Shown one piece after another: positions 25,374 through 34,212 of a stretch of DNA of 64,000 nt (its first letter is position 1; every line of letters starts with the position of its first letter). Made by a program: the position numbers and the translations under genes. The notes beneath the pieces were generated by a model. That model ran no database searches. It was not told where the DNA came from and was given only the letters and a program-made list of their open reading frames with translations. The stretch is from Mechercharimyces sp. CAU 1602. GTDB taxonomy: Bacteria; Bacillota; Bacilli; Thermoactinomycetales; JANTPT01. Where the stretch lies: the NCBI RefSeq assembly GCF_024753565.1, contig NZ_JANTPT010000001.1, forward strand, positions 620,001 through 684,000, read 5' to 3'.

Positions 25374-26153
25374 ATGGCACGAAACAAAGTGGAGATATGT
25401 GGGGTCGATACATCTAAACTTCCCGTATTGACGAATAAGGAGATGCGCGAGCTGTTTCGTGCTCTACAGACTGAGGGAGATCGTTCGGCACGAGAAAAAT
25501 TAGTAAACGGAAACCTTCGCCTCGTATTAAGTGTAATTCAACGCTTCAATAATCGTGGTGAAAATGTTGACGACCTCTTTCAGGTTGGTTGTATTGGATT
25601 GATGAAGGCGATTGACAATTTTGACCTCGGTCAAAATGTGAAATTTTCTACCTATGCTGTCCCGATGATTATAGGTGAAATTCGTCGTTATTTACGTGAT
25701 AACAACCCAATTCGTGTTTCCCGTTCTCTACGTGATATTGCATATAAAGCCTTACAAGCCCGAGATACATTAACCAATCGGCACTCTACTGAACCAACAG
25801 TGCAACAAATTGCAAGTACTTTAAATGTATCGAAGGAAGAAGTAGTATTTGCCCTTGACGCTATTCAAGACCCGGTCTCGTTGTTTGAGCCTATTTATCA
25901 AGATGGGGGAGACCCCATCTTTGTCATGGACCAATTAAGCGATGACCGTGATAAGGATATTCATTGGATTGAGGAGATAGCTTTACGAGAGGCGATGGGT
26001 CGCTTAAATGATCGTGAAAAAATGATATTATCAATGAGATTTTTTGAGGGGAAAACGCAGATGGAAGTAGCTACTGAGATTGGGATCTCACAAGCTCAAG
26101 TTTCGCGTCTTGAAAAAGCAGCCATTCATCAAATGGAAAAGTTTATCCACTAA
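25374..26153 (+). CDS. sigG: RNA polymerase sporulation sigma factor G
   Basis: Forespore-specific late sigma factor, 259 residues (260 in B. subtilis). It starts with the highly conserved MARNKVEICGVDTSKLPVL and has region 2 (NGNLRLVLSVIQRFNNRGEN), region 3 and the region 4 helix-turn-helix (KTQMEVATEIGISQAQVSRLEK). AGGAGGGG precedes the ATG but can be sequestered by an upstream sequence. The gene is 82 bases after sigE with no terminator between them, so read-through from the spoIIG promoter is likely. A strong terminator follows. Confidence 0.97.
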   Translation: MARNKVEICGVDTSKLPVLTNKEMRELFRALQTEGDRSAREKLVNGNLRLVLSVIQRFNNRGENVDDLFQVGCIGLMKAIDNFDLGQNVKFSTYAVPMIIGEIRRYLRDNNPIRVSRSLRDIAYKALQARDTLTNRHSTEPTVQQIASTLNVSKEEVVFALDAIQDPVSLFEPIYQDGGDPIFVMDQLSDDRDKDIHWIEEIALREAMGRLNDREKMILSMRFFEGKTQMEVATEIGISQAQVSRLEKAAIHQMEKFIH

Positions 26154-26154
26154 T

Positions 26155-26188
26155 AGCTGTACCCTCCTAGGGTCAGCTCTATTTTTTT
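26155..26188 (+). terminator. Rho-independent terminator after sigG
   Basis: Stem AGCTG-T-ACCCT (26155-26165) with AGGGT-CAGCT (26169-26178), one bulged T, followed by CTATTTTTTT. Confidence 0.85.
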
Positions 26189-26273
26189 GGCACTAATAAG
26201 AGCCAGGAAACATGTTTTTCTGCCTTGATCGATATATTGTTAGAAAGAGAAGGTAGAGAGGCGGCGATGATCG

Positions 26274-26618
26274 ATGAATCACCCGAGTGACTCCTCTATA
26301 AGCGAGGGTCATGGCAATGGCAATATGATTAAGATTTCAGATCTCCAGGCTAAAGACGTGATATGTATTACAGATGGACGCAAATTAGGTCATATATATG
26401 ATTTGGAGTTAGATCTGCATCAAGGAAAAGTTACGTCTATTATTATTCCAGGTGACACGAAGTTATTTGGGTTGTTGTCTAGTGGGAAGGAGTGGGTGAT
26501 CCCATGGCATCACATCGTGAAGATTGGGGCAGATGTTATCTTAGTAAGACTGGAACAGCGCTCCTTTGATCCGACTTCTTCCCACTCACCCTATCCCCCG
26601 CCCTATCGTCGCTCATAA
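26274..26618 (+). CDS. ylmC: YlmC/YmxH family PRC-barrel sporulation protein
   Basis: Small PRC-barrel protein (114 residues) of a family found in spore formers beside sigG and ylmD. The core begins at MIKISDLQAKDVICITDGRKLGHIYDLELD and continues VTSIIIPG to EWVIPWHHIVKIGADVILVRL. Most family members start at that MIKIS; here the frame gives a 17-residue Ser/Gly/His-rich extension from the ATG at 26274, which has AGAGAGGCGG about 10 bases upstream. The internal ATG at 26325 is the alternative. The function is not known; sporulation involvement is inferred from context. Confidence 0.85.
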   Translation: MNHPSDSSISEGHGNGNMIKISDLQAKDVICITDGRKLGHIYDLELDLHQGKVTSIIIPGDTKLFGLLSSGKEWVIPWHHIVKIGADVILVRLEQRSFDPTSSHSPYPPPYRRS

Positions 26619-26640
26619 GTATTTTAGTTTCCCAAGATCA

Positions 26641-26651
26641 TGTGGTAATAT
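26641..26651 (+). promoter_or_regulatory. Possible extended -10 promoter before pgeF
   Basis: TGTGGTAATAT has a TRTG-extended -10 (TAATAT, 26646-26651) about 22 bases before the pgeF start codon. A weak -35 TTTAGT lies 17 bases upstream. The motif is identical to that before divIB. Confidence 0.45.
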
Positions 26652-26672
26652 ATGATCGAGGGAGGGAAATGT

Positions 26673-27503
26673 ATGGAACCTTTTCAACTCCAACAGGCGA
26701 CGGATGTACCATATCTTACCTTGAACCGATGGGAGCAGATGGATCCCACACTCGTTGTTGGGGTGAGTGCCCGCAGATTGCAGATTGATGAGGATCGTTT
26801 GTGCGACAACTATGCCTTACACGTACAGGATGACCCGGAGCGTGTACGACAAAACCGCCAACAGCTCGTTGATGAGCTGGGCTTTTCTTTATCAGCGTGG
26901 ACATGTGGAAACCAAGTACACGGGGTACATATTGAACAGATTGGGATAGGAGAACGAGGACGCGGTAATAAGTTACTTGAGGATGCACTTCCCGCAACCG
27001 ATGGTCTATTTACCCGGGAACAAGATATTCTACTCACTTCATTTTACGCGGACTGTGTGCCTCTTCTCTTTTATAGCCCCGACAAAGAGATAATCGGCGT
27101 GGCACATGCAGGTTGGAAAGGATCTGTGGCAGGAATCGGGACGAAAATGGTGAATTTGTTGAACGAGCAGGGTGCCAAGCACGAACATCTCCAAGTTGCC
27201 ATTGGTCCTTCGATTGGAGCGTGTTGCTATGAGGTGGACGAATTGGTGATGAGCCCAGTTAGAGAGCAACTCGGCTCTAGTTGTGATACGATCGCCACAG
27301 CAACAGAGGAAGGCAAGTGGAGATTAGATCTTAAAAAATTTAATCAGGAACTATTAGTGCGCGCGGGTGTACCACAAAAAAATATATTATGTTCTTCTTA
27401 CTGTACCTCTTGTGATGAGAAGCTGTTTCATTCTCATCGTGCTAGTGGGGGCAAAGCAGGTCGAATAGTGGTATGGATCGGAAAGAAAGGGTTTTCACCA
27501 TGA
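26673..27503 (+). CDS. pgeF: Peptidoglycan editing factor / multicopper-oxidase-like YfiH family protein
   Basis: YlmD/YfiH (PgeF) family protein of 276 residues. Family members act on purine nucleosides and, in E. coli, remove wrongly built peptidoglycan precursors; the precise role here is inferred. Zinc ligand motifs are visible: YADCVPLLFY, GVAHAGWKGSVAGI, AIGPSIGACCYEV and SYCTSCDEKLFHSHRA. The ATG at 26673 is 6 bases from GGAGGG; the frame opens 7 codons earlier. Its stop overlaps the next start (ATGA), in the conserved ylmD-ylmE order. Confidence 0.9.
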   Translation: MEPFQLQQATDVPYLTLNRWEQMDPTLVVGVSARRLQIDEDRLCDNYALHVQDDPERVRQNRQQLVDELGFSLSAWTCGNQVHGVHIEQIGIGERGRGNKLLEDALPATDGLFTREQDILLTSFYADCVPLLFYSPDKEIIGVAHAGWKGSVAGIGTKMVNLLNEQGAKHEHLQVAIGPSIGACCYEVDELVMSPVREQLGSSCDTIATATEEGKWRLDLKKFNQELLVRAGVPQKNILCSSYCTSCDEKLFHSHRASGGKAGRIVVWIGKKGFSP

Positions 27504-28192
27504 GTTTATTACAGCAAAACTATCAGAACGTTTCATTAGAGATTCAAAGAGTTTGCAGGCGTGTGGGGCGTGATCCTCGTACTGTCCGTGTAATCGCTGT
27601 TACCAAGTATGTTGATATTCCTACCGCAGAAGAAGCTCTTGATTTAGGCATAGAACACTTAGGAGAAAGCAGAGTGCAGGAAGCGATGCGGAAATGGGAT
27701 CAGCTGGGAGAAAGGGGGACATGGCACTTTATTGGACATCTCCAGCGTAACAAAGTAAAAGAAGTTCTTGCTCGTTTTCAATATATTCATTCGTTGGATC
27801 GTTTTTCATTAGCTGAGGAGATTCAAAAGCGGGCAGAGCGGGTAAACAAGGTAATACCTTGTTTTGTGCAAATCAATGTAGCACAAGAGGAACAAAAACA
27901 TGGATTGTTGCGTTCAGAAGTAGAAGATTTTGTGCGACAGGTATCCACCTTTAGCCATCTTAAATTGGTGGGATTGATGACGATGGCTCCATATACTGAA
28001 GAGGCAGAAGAGACACGCCCTGTTTTTCAAGAATTAAAGCGAATTCAAAGGCAGATTCAAAAGTGGGATCTTACCGCTGCTCCAGTTCCCCATTTATCAA
28101 TGGGGATGTCTCGTGACTATCAAGTGGCGATTGAAGAGGGTGCAACATGGATTCGCTTGGGGTCAACATTGGTAGGTCGCACACAAGAATAG
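27500..28192 (+). CDS. ylmE: YggS family pyridoxal phosphate homeostasis protein
   Basis: PLP-binding protein with the fold of alanine racemase's barrel domain, 230 residues, involved in PLP homeostasis without known catalysis. Lys36 in VIAVTKYVD is the cofactor lysine. [10 protein letters not shown]-like ([10 protein letters not shown]), [11 protein letters not shown] and [16 protein letters not shown] motifs complete the signature. The ATG overlaps the pgeF stop; AAAGAAAGGG is 8 bases upstream. It belongs to the ylmDE-sepF-ylmGH group next to the division cluster. Confidence 0.93.
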   Translation: MSLLQQNYQNVSLEIQRVCRRVGRDPRTVRVIAVTKYVDIPTAEEALDLGIEHLGESRVQEAMRKWDQLGERGTWHFIGHLQRNKVKEVLARFQYIHSLDRFSLAEEIQKRAERVNKVIPCFVQINVAQEEQKHGLLRSEVEDFVRQVSTFSHLKLVGLMTMAPYTEEAEETRPVFQELKRIQRQIQKWDLTAAPVPHLSMGMSRDYQVAIEEGATWIRLGSTLVGRTQE

Positions 28193-28224
28193 GAAATGAT
28201 AGCAGGAGAAAAGGAGGAATTGAG

Positions 28225-28644
28225 GTGAGTAATTTCTTAGAGCGAGTCATGGGTTTTTTTGGTGTCAATGATGAAGAGATGACGGAGTATGTGGAAGATC
28301 CAGAAGAGAGAATGGCTGCGACGGCGAAGAAAAGAAACGTGGTCTCAATCCATTCACAAAAAAATATCCGAGTCGTATTGGTGGAGCCGAGAACCTATGA
28401 CGAGGTTCAAGAAATTGCGGATCATCTCAAAAGTCATCGTCCCGTTGTTGTCAACCTCCAATTAATTCAACGTGATACTGCAATGAGATTTGTTGATTTT
28501 TTGAGCGGAACAGTTTATGCTCTTGGAGGTAACATTCAAAAGCTGGGCAGCCATATCTTCTTTTGTACCCCTGCAAACGTGGATATTCAAGGTAATATGA
28601 CCGATTTTTTGAAGAATGAAATGACTAATGATTGGTTGAGGTGA
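28225..28644 (+). CDS. sepF: Cell division protein SepF
   Basis: FtsZ-bundling divisome protein and membrane anchor, 139 residues. The N-terminal residues 1-14 ([14 protein letters not shown]) form the expected amphipathic membrane helix. After a short acidic linker comes the conserved core from about residue 50 ([21 protein letters not shown] to [22 protein letters not shown]). The GTG at 28225 has AAGGAGG 7 bases upstream; the open frame from 28147 overlaps ylmE and is not the start. Confidence 0.95.
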   Translation: MSNFLERVMGFFGVNDEEMTEYVEDPEERMAATAKKRNVVSIHSQKNIRVVLVEPRTYDEVQEIADHLKSHRPVVVNLQLIQRDTAMRFVDFLSGTVYALGGNIQKLGSHIFFCTPANVDIQGNMTDFLKNEMTNDWLR

Positions 28645-28648
28645 ACCA

Positions 28649-28921
28649 ATGACAACGATACTTACGATAATTAACTTGCTTGTAACGGTGTATTCATATA
28701 TATTAATCGGGTACATTTTTTTATCCTGGGTCCCACAAGCGAGGGAGTCCGTTCTCGGACAAGCATTAGCTCGTTTAGCAGAACCCTACTTAGGATTATT
28801 CCGCCGTTTTATCCCCCCTATTGGGATGATAGATATTTCGCCTATTGTTGCTCTTATCGCTCTCCGATTAGCATGGCGTGGACTTGTAGTTCTTCTCGTT
28901 ATGATAAGCGGGTGGATATAA
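28649..28921 (+). CDS. ylmG: YggT family membrane protein
   Basis: 90-residue membrane protein with two hydrophobic helices (about 5-28 and 65-88). Between them are the family motifs FLSWVPQARES and the PYLGLFRRFIPPIGMIDISPIVAL segment. YlmG/YggT proteins are linked by context to cell division or to nucleoid and thylakoid organisation, but the function is not settled. It starts 4 bases after sepF. Confidence 0.92.
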   Translation: MTTILTIINLLVTVYSYILIGYIFLSWVPQARESVLGQALARLAEPYLGLFRRFIPPIGMIDISPIVALIALRLAWRGLVVLLVMISGWI

Positions 28922-28923
28922 AA

Positions 28924-29703
28924 GTGGTTCGAAACGAGTTTGCTCACTTTAGGAAAGAAGAGCATCCATTCATTGAACGATGTTTAGACTGGGTTGAGCG
29001 TACAAGGCTCTCTCATAAATATTCACTTACACCGTTTTTGGATCCACGTCAACAGTATATCTTAGAAACGATTGCAAATCAGGAGATAGAGACAAAGCTT
29101 TATTTTGATGGCGGTTATCTAGAAGCGGAACGTAAGCGGGCATTGATCGTACCAGAGTATGCAGTGCCAGGAGAAGACGATTTTATGCTAGCTTTTATGG
29201 AGATCACTTCAGGTGGTAATCAGTTACCCTGGAAACATAAAGATGTGTTGGGTTCTATGCTCGGTCTAGGTATTAGAAGGGATCAATTAGGAGATATTAC
29301 AACTAGTTCTTATCATTCACATATCATTTTAACTCAGGAAATGGTAGAGTATGTAAGCGCGCATTTATCTCATGTCGGATCCCATCGAGTAATGCCTGAA
29401 CCACTGGGAAGAGACCAACTAAAGGTATCTATTCCCGAGGTGAAAGAGCGCCAATCGTCGGTCGCCTCCCTTCGTGCGGATACGATAGTAGCGGAGGGAT
29501 TTGGGATTTCTCGTAGTAAATCTTCCCAATTGATTCGTGCTCAAAAATGTCGAATAAACTGGAAAACCATTGATTCTCCGTCCTATCCAATTGCACCCCT
29601 GGATATGATCTCACTCACAGGATTTGGCAGGGTTAAAGTGGAGTCGATCGGGGGTATAACCAAAAAAGATCGGCGATGGGTGAACCTATTGCGATATATC
29701 TAG
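28924..29703 (+). CDS. ylmH: RNA-binding S4-domain protein YlmH
   Basis: 259 residues with an N-terminal YlmH domain (HFRKEEHPFIERCLDWVER to FLDPRQQ) and a C-terminal S4 RNA-binding domain from about residue 180 (LRADTIVAEGFGISRSKSSQLIRAQKCRIN). In B. subtilis YlmH has been linked to rescue of stalled 50S subunits alongside RqcH, whose gene is also in this window. The GTG at 28924 is used, with GGGTGG upstream; a GTG at 28912 would overlap ylmG by 10 bases. Confidence 0.9.
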   Translation: MVRNEFAHFRKEEHPFIERCLDWVERTRLSHKYSLTPFLDPRQQYILETIANQEIETKLYFDGGYLEAERKRALIVPEYAVPGEDDFMLAFMEITSGGNQLPWKHKDVLGSMLGLGIRRDQLGDITTSSYHSHIILTQEMVEYVSAHLSHVGSHRVMPEPLGRDQLKVSIPEVKERQSSVASLRADTIVAEGFGISRSKSSQLIRAQKCRINWKTIDSPSYPIAPLDMISLTGFGRVKVESIGGITKKDRRWVNLLRYI

Positions 29704-30048
29704 CGTTTAATTAGAGGACGGGCTATTTTAGGAAATGATGTAGCATTTGGAGAAGGGATTCGCTCACGTTTGTCGAAGATGTCTATTCTTAGGAGGAAAA
29801 GAAAAATTCATCCAAGCAAATGAGAGCCACTACCATACGTTGAAACTTCATTTCACGGGAACCAGCATAAATGATTTTTATGTAAAAGAAGGAAATTACC
29901 CACGTCAGGTGCTAGGGAAAAAAGGATTTAAAGGTCATTCTAGCAGGGTCTGAACCCTACACTGTGGGCGAAAGCTAGCATTTAAGCAGGAATTTTGGTA
30001 CCATTGTCGAATAGGGAAGACAGTGTCTAAATTTAGGAGGTGCGGAAC
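29704..30048. other. 345-base spacer between ylmH and divIVA
   Basis: No convincing gene. A frame from a TTG at 29747 to 29953 encodes 68 residues, including HVCRRC and HYHTLKLHF, but there is no ribosome binding site and no family I recognise. A strong Shine-Dalgarno-like TTAGGAGG (29787-29794) leads into no usable start. A small hairpin AGGGT-CTGA-ACCCT lies around 29945-29958. The divIVA promoter and leader are probably here. Confidence 0.4.
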
Positions 30049-30930
30049 ATGGCATTAACGCCAATGGATATACATCAGAAGGAATTTAAGCGTTCTTTCC
30101 GGGGATATGATGTAGATGAAGTAAATGATTTCCTCGATTTAATTATTAAGGATTTTGAATACCTAGTACGGGAAAAACAACAACTCGAACAGCAGGTGGA
30201 CGATCTGCAGGAGGAGCTGGAGCGTTCATTAGAACAGCAACCTCAAGCAACTTTGGCACCACCGCCAAAAGCTCGCTTCCAAGCACCACCTGAACCTAAA
30301 CCACAACCGCAAGTGAATCACCAAACTGAGAATGTACTGGCTTCGATGGAGCAAAGCATCCATAAGTCGATTCGTGTTGCTCAAGAAGTGGCAGAAGAGG
30401 TTCGCTTAAATGCGAAAAAAGAAGCAGAATTGATTGTACAAGAAGCAGAGAAAAATGCGGATCGTATTATTAATGAAGCATTACAAAAAGCACGCGCAAT
30501 TCATAGTGAACTATTGGATCTGCGTCAAAAAGCAACGGTGTATAAGGCGCGTTTCCGTACATTGGTGCAATCTCATCTCGATATCTTAGATAATACAGAT
30601 TGGGAATCACTAGAAGAGTTGGAGACTGGTTTGGAAGAACAAGGGGATCATCTAGAAGCATTAGCTGAGCCAGCACAAACACCACTTTTGGACAAGCCAG
30701 TAAGTCAGGATACGTATAGTGGTTATGAAGAGCAAGGAGACTATCAAGAGGGTTACCAAAGCAACTATCACGATGAATATGCTTCAGATGAGTATCATGA
30801 AGATGAAGAGTATGCCCCAGCGATGGAAGAAGAGCAAGGGTATATGGAACAAGGTTATACCGAAGAAGAAGAGCCTCGTCGTGAATTAAGGCGAACATCG
30901 CGTAAACTAAAAAAGAAAGCCATGTTTTAA
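30049..30930 (+). CDS. divIVA: Septum site-determining protein DivIVA
   Basis: Coiled-coil protein that marks negatively curved membrane at poles and septa. The 293 residues are much longer than the 164 of B. subtilis. The conserved N-terminal membrane-binding domain is LTPMDIHQKEFKRSFRGYDV to FLDLI. A Pro/Gln-rich linker lies at about 65-100, the second coiled coil (NVLASMEQSIHKSIRVAQEV to ADRIINEAL) at about 100-180. An acidic, Tyr/Glu/Gln-rich tail covers about 200-275 and ends in a basic patch (RRELRRTSRKLKKKAMF). ATG at 30049 with AGGAGG 8 bases upstream; the frame opens at a GTG at 30040. Confidence 0.93.
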   Translation: MALTPMDIHQKEFKRSFRGYDVDEVNDFLDLIIKDFEYLVREKQQLEQQVDDLQEELERSLEQQPQATLAPPPKARFQAPPEPKPQPQVNHQTENVLASMEQSIHKSIRVAQEVAEEVRLNAKKEAELIVQEAEKNADRIINEALQKARAIHSELLDLRQKATVYKARFRTLVQSHLDILDNTDWESLEELETGLEEQGDHLEALAEPAQTPLLDKPVSQDTYSGYEEQGDYQEGYQSNYHDEYASDEYHEDEEYAPAMEEEQGYMEQGYTEEEEPRRELRRTSRKLKKKAMF

Positions 30931-30939
30931 TATCAAATC

Positions 30940-31198
30940 AGCTGGGATCGGGACAGTAGATAGAAGTGATATTCCGCGTTCAGCGAGTTAGGGATGGTGG
31001 AAGCCTAACCGGAAACTTCTTTTGAAGATCACCCAGGAGCTGTCATCTGAAAGCCATAACGTAGGTAATTAGGATGGACCGAGTCACTCACGTTACGAGT
31101 ACGGAGTGAATCCTGTGATAAGTGTATATGGGGTTTATTAGGGTGGTAACGCGGGAACCTTCTCGTCCCTTTGGGATGATGAGGGTTTTTTATTTTTT
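30940..31198 (+). promoter_or_regulatory. T-box riboswitch of ileS
   Basis: The leader before ileS has the T-box core AGGGTGGTAACGCGG at 31140-31154, followed by a terminator hairpin (about 31155-31190) and a T-rich tract to 31198. In the core, TGGT can pair with an ACCA tRNA end, which fits the A discriminator of tRNA-Ile. A likely specifier triplet ATC (Ile) followed by A is at 31028-31030, after the stem I loop segments GAGTTAGGGATGG and GTGGAAGCC. Uncharged tRNA-Ile should favour the antiterminator and raise ileS expression. Confidence 0.9.
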
Positions 31199-31240
31199 AT
31201 TGGATGCAAATAACAACTATATGTGGAGTGGGTGAACGAA

Positions 31241-33973
31241 GTGGACTATAAACAAACGTTAAATCTTCCGCAAACGGATTTTCCTATGAGAGGAAACCTA
31301 CCGCAAAGAGAACCTGAAATGCAGTCCAAATGGTTAGAGATGAATCTGTATCAGTTAAGACAGGAGAAGAATGAAGGAAAACCTACTTTCACCTTACATG
31401 ATGGTCCCCCATATGCTAATGGAGATTTACACATTGGTCATGCACTCAACAAAACATTAAAAGATTTTATTGTTCGCTACAAGTCGATGGCTGGCTTCCG
31501 TGCGCCTTTTGTGATCGGATGGGATACACATGGGATGCCGATCGAAAATGCTATGATCAAGAAAAAGAAGGTTAAACGTAAGGAAGTAGATCCAGTAGCT
31601 TTCCGTCAGATGTGTAAGGAATATGCTCTTTCCTTTGTTGAAAAACAGAAGATGCAGTTCCGCCGTATTGGGATCAGCGACGATCCTGAGTATTCCTATG
31701 TTACGTTGCAGCCGGAGTACGAAGCGGAACAGATTCGCCTGTTTGGAAAAATGGTACAAGGCGGGCACGTCTATCGTGGCCTCAAAACGATATCTTGGTC
31801 ACCTACTTCAGAGACCGCGTTAGCAGAAGCGGAGATTGAGTATGCGGATAAGCGTTCGGCTTCCATTTATGTAGCATTTTCTGTGCAGAACGGTAATGGC
31901 GTGGTTCCTGCTGACAGTGAGTTTGTTATATGGACGACGACGCCATGGACGATTCCAGCTAACTTAGGCATTGCTGTAAACGCGGATTTTTCTTACAGTT
32001 TGCTCGAAGCAGAAGGACGGAAACTGATTGTCGCTAAGGAGTTAGCTACTGAGGTAATGGAGACCATCGGGGTGTCGGAATGGAAAGAGGTAGCTTGCTG
32101 GCAGGGATCAGAATTAGAAGGTGTGGTGTGTGCACATCCTTTCTATCAACGTCAAAGTCCTGTGCTTTTAGGGGAACATGTAACCTTGGAATCAGGAACG
32201 GGTTGTGTGCATACGGCTCCCGGTCATGGTGAGGATGACTTCTTGTTAGGAAAAAAGTACGGGTTGGATATCTTGTGTCCTGTTAATGAGAAAGGTGTTT
32301 TTACTGAACAGGCACCAGGGTTTGCGGGTCTTTTTTATGAAGAGGGGAATAAAGCTGTAACGGAAAAACTGAAAGAAGAGGGAGCCTTATTACACCTCGG
32401 TTTCATTACCCATCAATATCCACATGATTGGCGTACGAAGAAACCGATTATCTTCCGGGCGACAGAGCAGTGGTTTGCTTCCATTGACGGGTTTCGTGAA
32501 CAAATGCTAACGGAAATTGAAAAAGTGGAGTGGAAGCCTGCCTGGGGCGAAGTGCGTCTTCATAACATGATTCGTGATCGTGGGGATTGGTGTATTTCAC
32601 GACAGCGGATTTGGGGCGTACCACTACCGATCTTTTACTGTGATCAATGTCGTGAGCCACACATTACAGAAGAGTCGATCCATCACATAGCTACTCTTTT
32701 TGCTCAAGAAGGGTCCTCCAGTTGGTTTGCTAAAGAAGTGGATCAGTTACTCCCACCAGGAGCCACTTGCGGCGCCTGTGGTGGTACGCAATTTGTAAAA
32801 GAGACGGATACGATGGATGTTTGGTTCGATTCGGGCAGCAGTCATGCAGCGGTGTTGGAGAGTAGAGAAGATTTATCTTTCCCAGCAGATCTCTATTTGG
32901 AAGGATCCGATCAATATCGAGGATGGTTTAACTCGTCGCTCTCCACTTCCGTGGCTACAAATGGGAAGGCACCATATAAGCAGGTTGTGAGTCATGGTTT
33001 CACCTTGGACGATAAAGGACGGAAAATGTCAAAGTCACTGGGGAACACGATTGATCCACAAAAGGTAATCCAACAGTATGGTGCGGATATTTTGCGTTTG
33101 TGGGTATCATCCGTTGATTATCAAGCGGATATGCGTGTTTCTGATAAAATTTTGAAACAGATTGCGGAAGCATATCGCAAAATCCGCAACACATTTCGCT
33201 TCCTACTGGGGAATGTGGCAGATTTCGATATAGACAAGGATCGCATTCAGGCGAAGAGCTTAGAAGAGATTGATCGCTATGCACTGGTGAAATTACAGCG
33301 CCTTGTGCAAGACGTAGAGGTAGCATACGATCGCTATGAGTTTCATCAGGTATATAGTCAAGTTCATAAATACTGTGTCGTCTTCCTCAGTCAGTTCTAT
33401 TTAGATATTTTGAAAGATCGTTTGTATACTCTGCCTCAGGATGACCATGTTCGTCGCTCAGCACAAACGGTTCTTTACGAGACGTTAGTGGTTTTGGCTA
33501 AACTGCTCGCACCTATCATTCCTCATACAGCGGACGAGGTATGGCAGTATATTCAAGGTATAGAGGGGGAGAGTGTACACTTACAGGAGTGGCCGCAGTT
33601 AGAGGCAGAAGAAGATCTCGAATTGGAAACGCGCTGGGACGAATTTATTGAACTTCGTGGTATGGTGCTCAAGTCTTTAGAGGAAGCGCGCGCGCAGAAG
33701 ATAATTGGGAATTCGCTCGGTGCCGCGGTTCATCTCTATCCATCTACAGAAAATGCAGCCTTACTTGAGAAAATGGGAGAGCTAACCCAGCTTTTTATCA
33801 CATCAGCAGTCAAGGTGCATCAACCAGACGGTGGGGAAGGATTACGGGTTGAGGTAAAGCCGGCAGAAGGAGATAAGTGTGAACGCTGCTGGATGATTTC
33901 ACCCACGGTTGGTAAAGAAGAACGTCATCCTACATTGTGCGATCGCTGTGTCGGTGCCGTAACGTCAATTTAA
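31241..33973 (+). CDS. ileS: Isoleucyl-tRNA synthetase
   Basis: Class I aminoacyl-tRNA synthetase charging tRNA-Ile, 910 residues. HIGH motif as [11 protein letters not shown] near residue 67, the editing (CP1) domain with [17 protein letters not shown] as [11 protein letters not shown] near 595, an anticodon-binding domain, and a C-terminal zinc finger (CERCW to CDRC). This is the bacterial type with the zinc finger. I used the GTG at 31241, which gives the MDYKQTL start matching Bacillus, with GGAGTGGGTGA upstream; the frame opens at 31223. It is controlled by the T-box just upstream. Confidence 0.96.
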   Translation: MDYKQTLNLPQTDFPMRGNLPQREPEMQSKWLEMNLYQLRQEKNEGKPTFTLHDGPPYANGDLHIGHALNKTLKDFIVRYKSMAGFRAPFVIGWDTHGMPIENAMIKKKKVKRKEVDPVAFRQMCKEYALSFVEKQKMQFRRIGISDDPEYSYVTLQPEYEAEQIRLFGKMVQGGHVYRGLKTISWSPTSETALAEAEIEYADKRSASIYVAFSVQNGNGVVPADSEFVIWTTTPWTIPANLGIAVNADFSYSLLEAEGRKLIVAKELATEVMETIGVSEWKEVACWQGSELEGVVCAHPFYQRQSPVLLGEHVTLESGTGCVHTAPGHGEDDFLLGKKYGLDILCPVNEKGVFTEQAPGFAGLFYEEGNKAVTEKLKEEGALLHLGFITHQYPHDWRTKKPIIFRATEQWFASIDGFREQMLTEIEKVEWKPAWGEVRLHNMIRDRGDWCISRQRIWGVPLPIFYCDQCREPHITEESIHHIATLFAQEGSSSWFAKEVDQLLPPGATCGACGGTQFVKETDTMDVWFDSGSSHAAVLESREDLSFPADLYLEGSDQYRGWFNSSLSTSVATNGKAPYKQVVSHGFTLDDKGRKMSKSLGNTIDPQKVIQQYGADILRLWVSSVDYQADMRVSDKILKQIAEAYRKIRNTFRFLLGNVADFDIDKDRIQAKSLEEIDRYALVKLQRLVQDVEVAYDRYEFHQVYSQVHKYCVVFLSQFYLDILKDRLYTLPQDDHVRRSAQTVLYETLVVLAKLLAPIIPHTADEVWQYIQGIEGESVHLQEWPQLEAEEDLELETRWDEFIELRGMVLKSLEEARAQKIIGNSLGAAVHLYPSTENAALLEKMGELTQLFITSAVKVHQPDGGEGLRVEVKPAEGDKCERCWMISPTVGKEERHPTLCDRCVGAVTSI

Positions 33974-33984
33974 ATAAAAAAATA

Positions 33985-34020
33985 AACAAAAGCGACAGGC
34001 CACGGTCTGTCGCTTTTGTT
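33985..34020 (+). terminator. Rho-independent terminator after ileS
   Basis: Perfect 14-bp stem AACAAAAGCGACAG (33985-33998) with its complement at 34007-34020 around an 8-base loop, with A and T runs at the ends. Strong and possibly bidirectional. Confidence 0.92.
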
Positions 34021-34094
34021 ATAGAGTAAGCAGGATTTAAATAGGCGCTATAAAGTATATAATCGGTAAATGAATTTATAATATTAAAAAATTA

Positions 34095-34123
34095 ATGACA
34101 ATCTTTTGCTGTTGTTATAAAAT
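34095..34123 (+). promoter_or_regulatory. Possible sigma-A promoter of the bpr-like gene
   Basis: ATGACA (34095-34100) and TAAAAT (34118-34123) are 17 bases apart in an AT-rich stretch. A TATAAT also occurs near 34057 without a clear -35. The start codon is about 90 bases further on. Confidence 0.4.
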
Positions 34124-34212
34124 GGAGGCAACCTCAGGAACTAGCATCCGGATACGAGAGTTTAAATGTTTAAGAGAAATAAGAGAATAGAGTGGGAAAA
34201 GGGGATGAGCAA

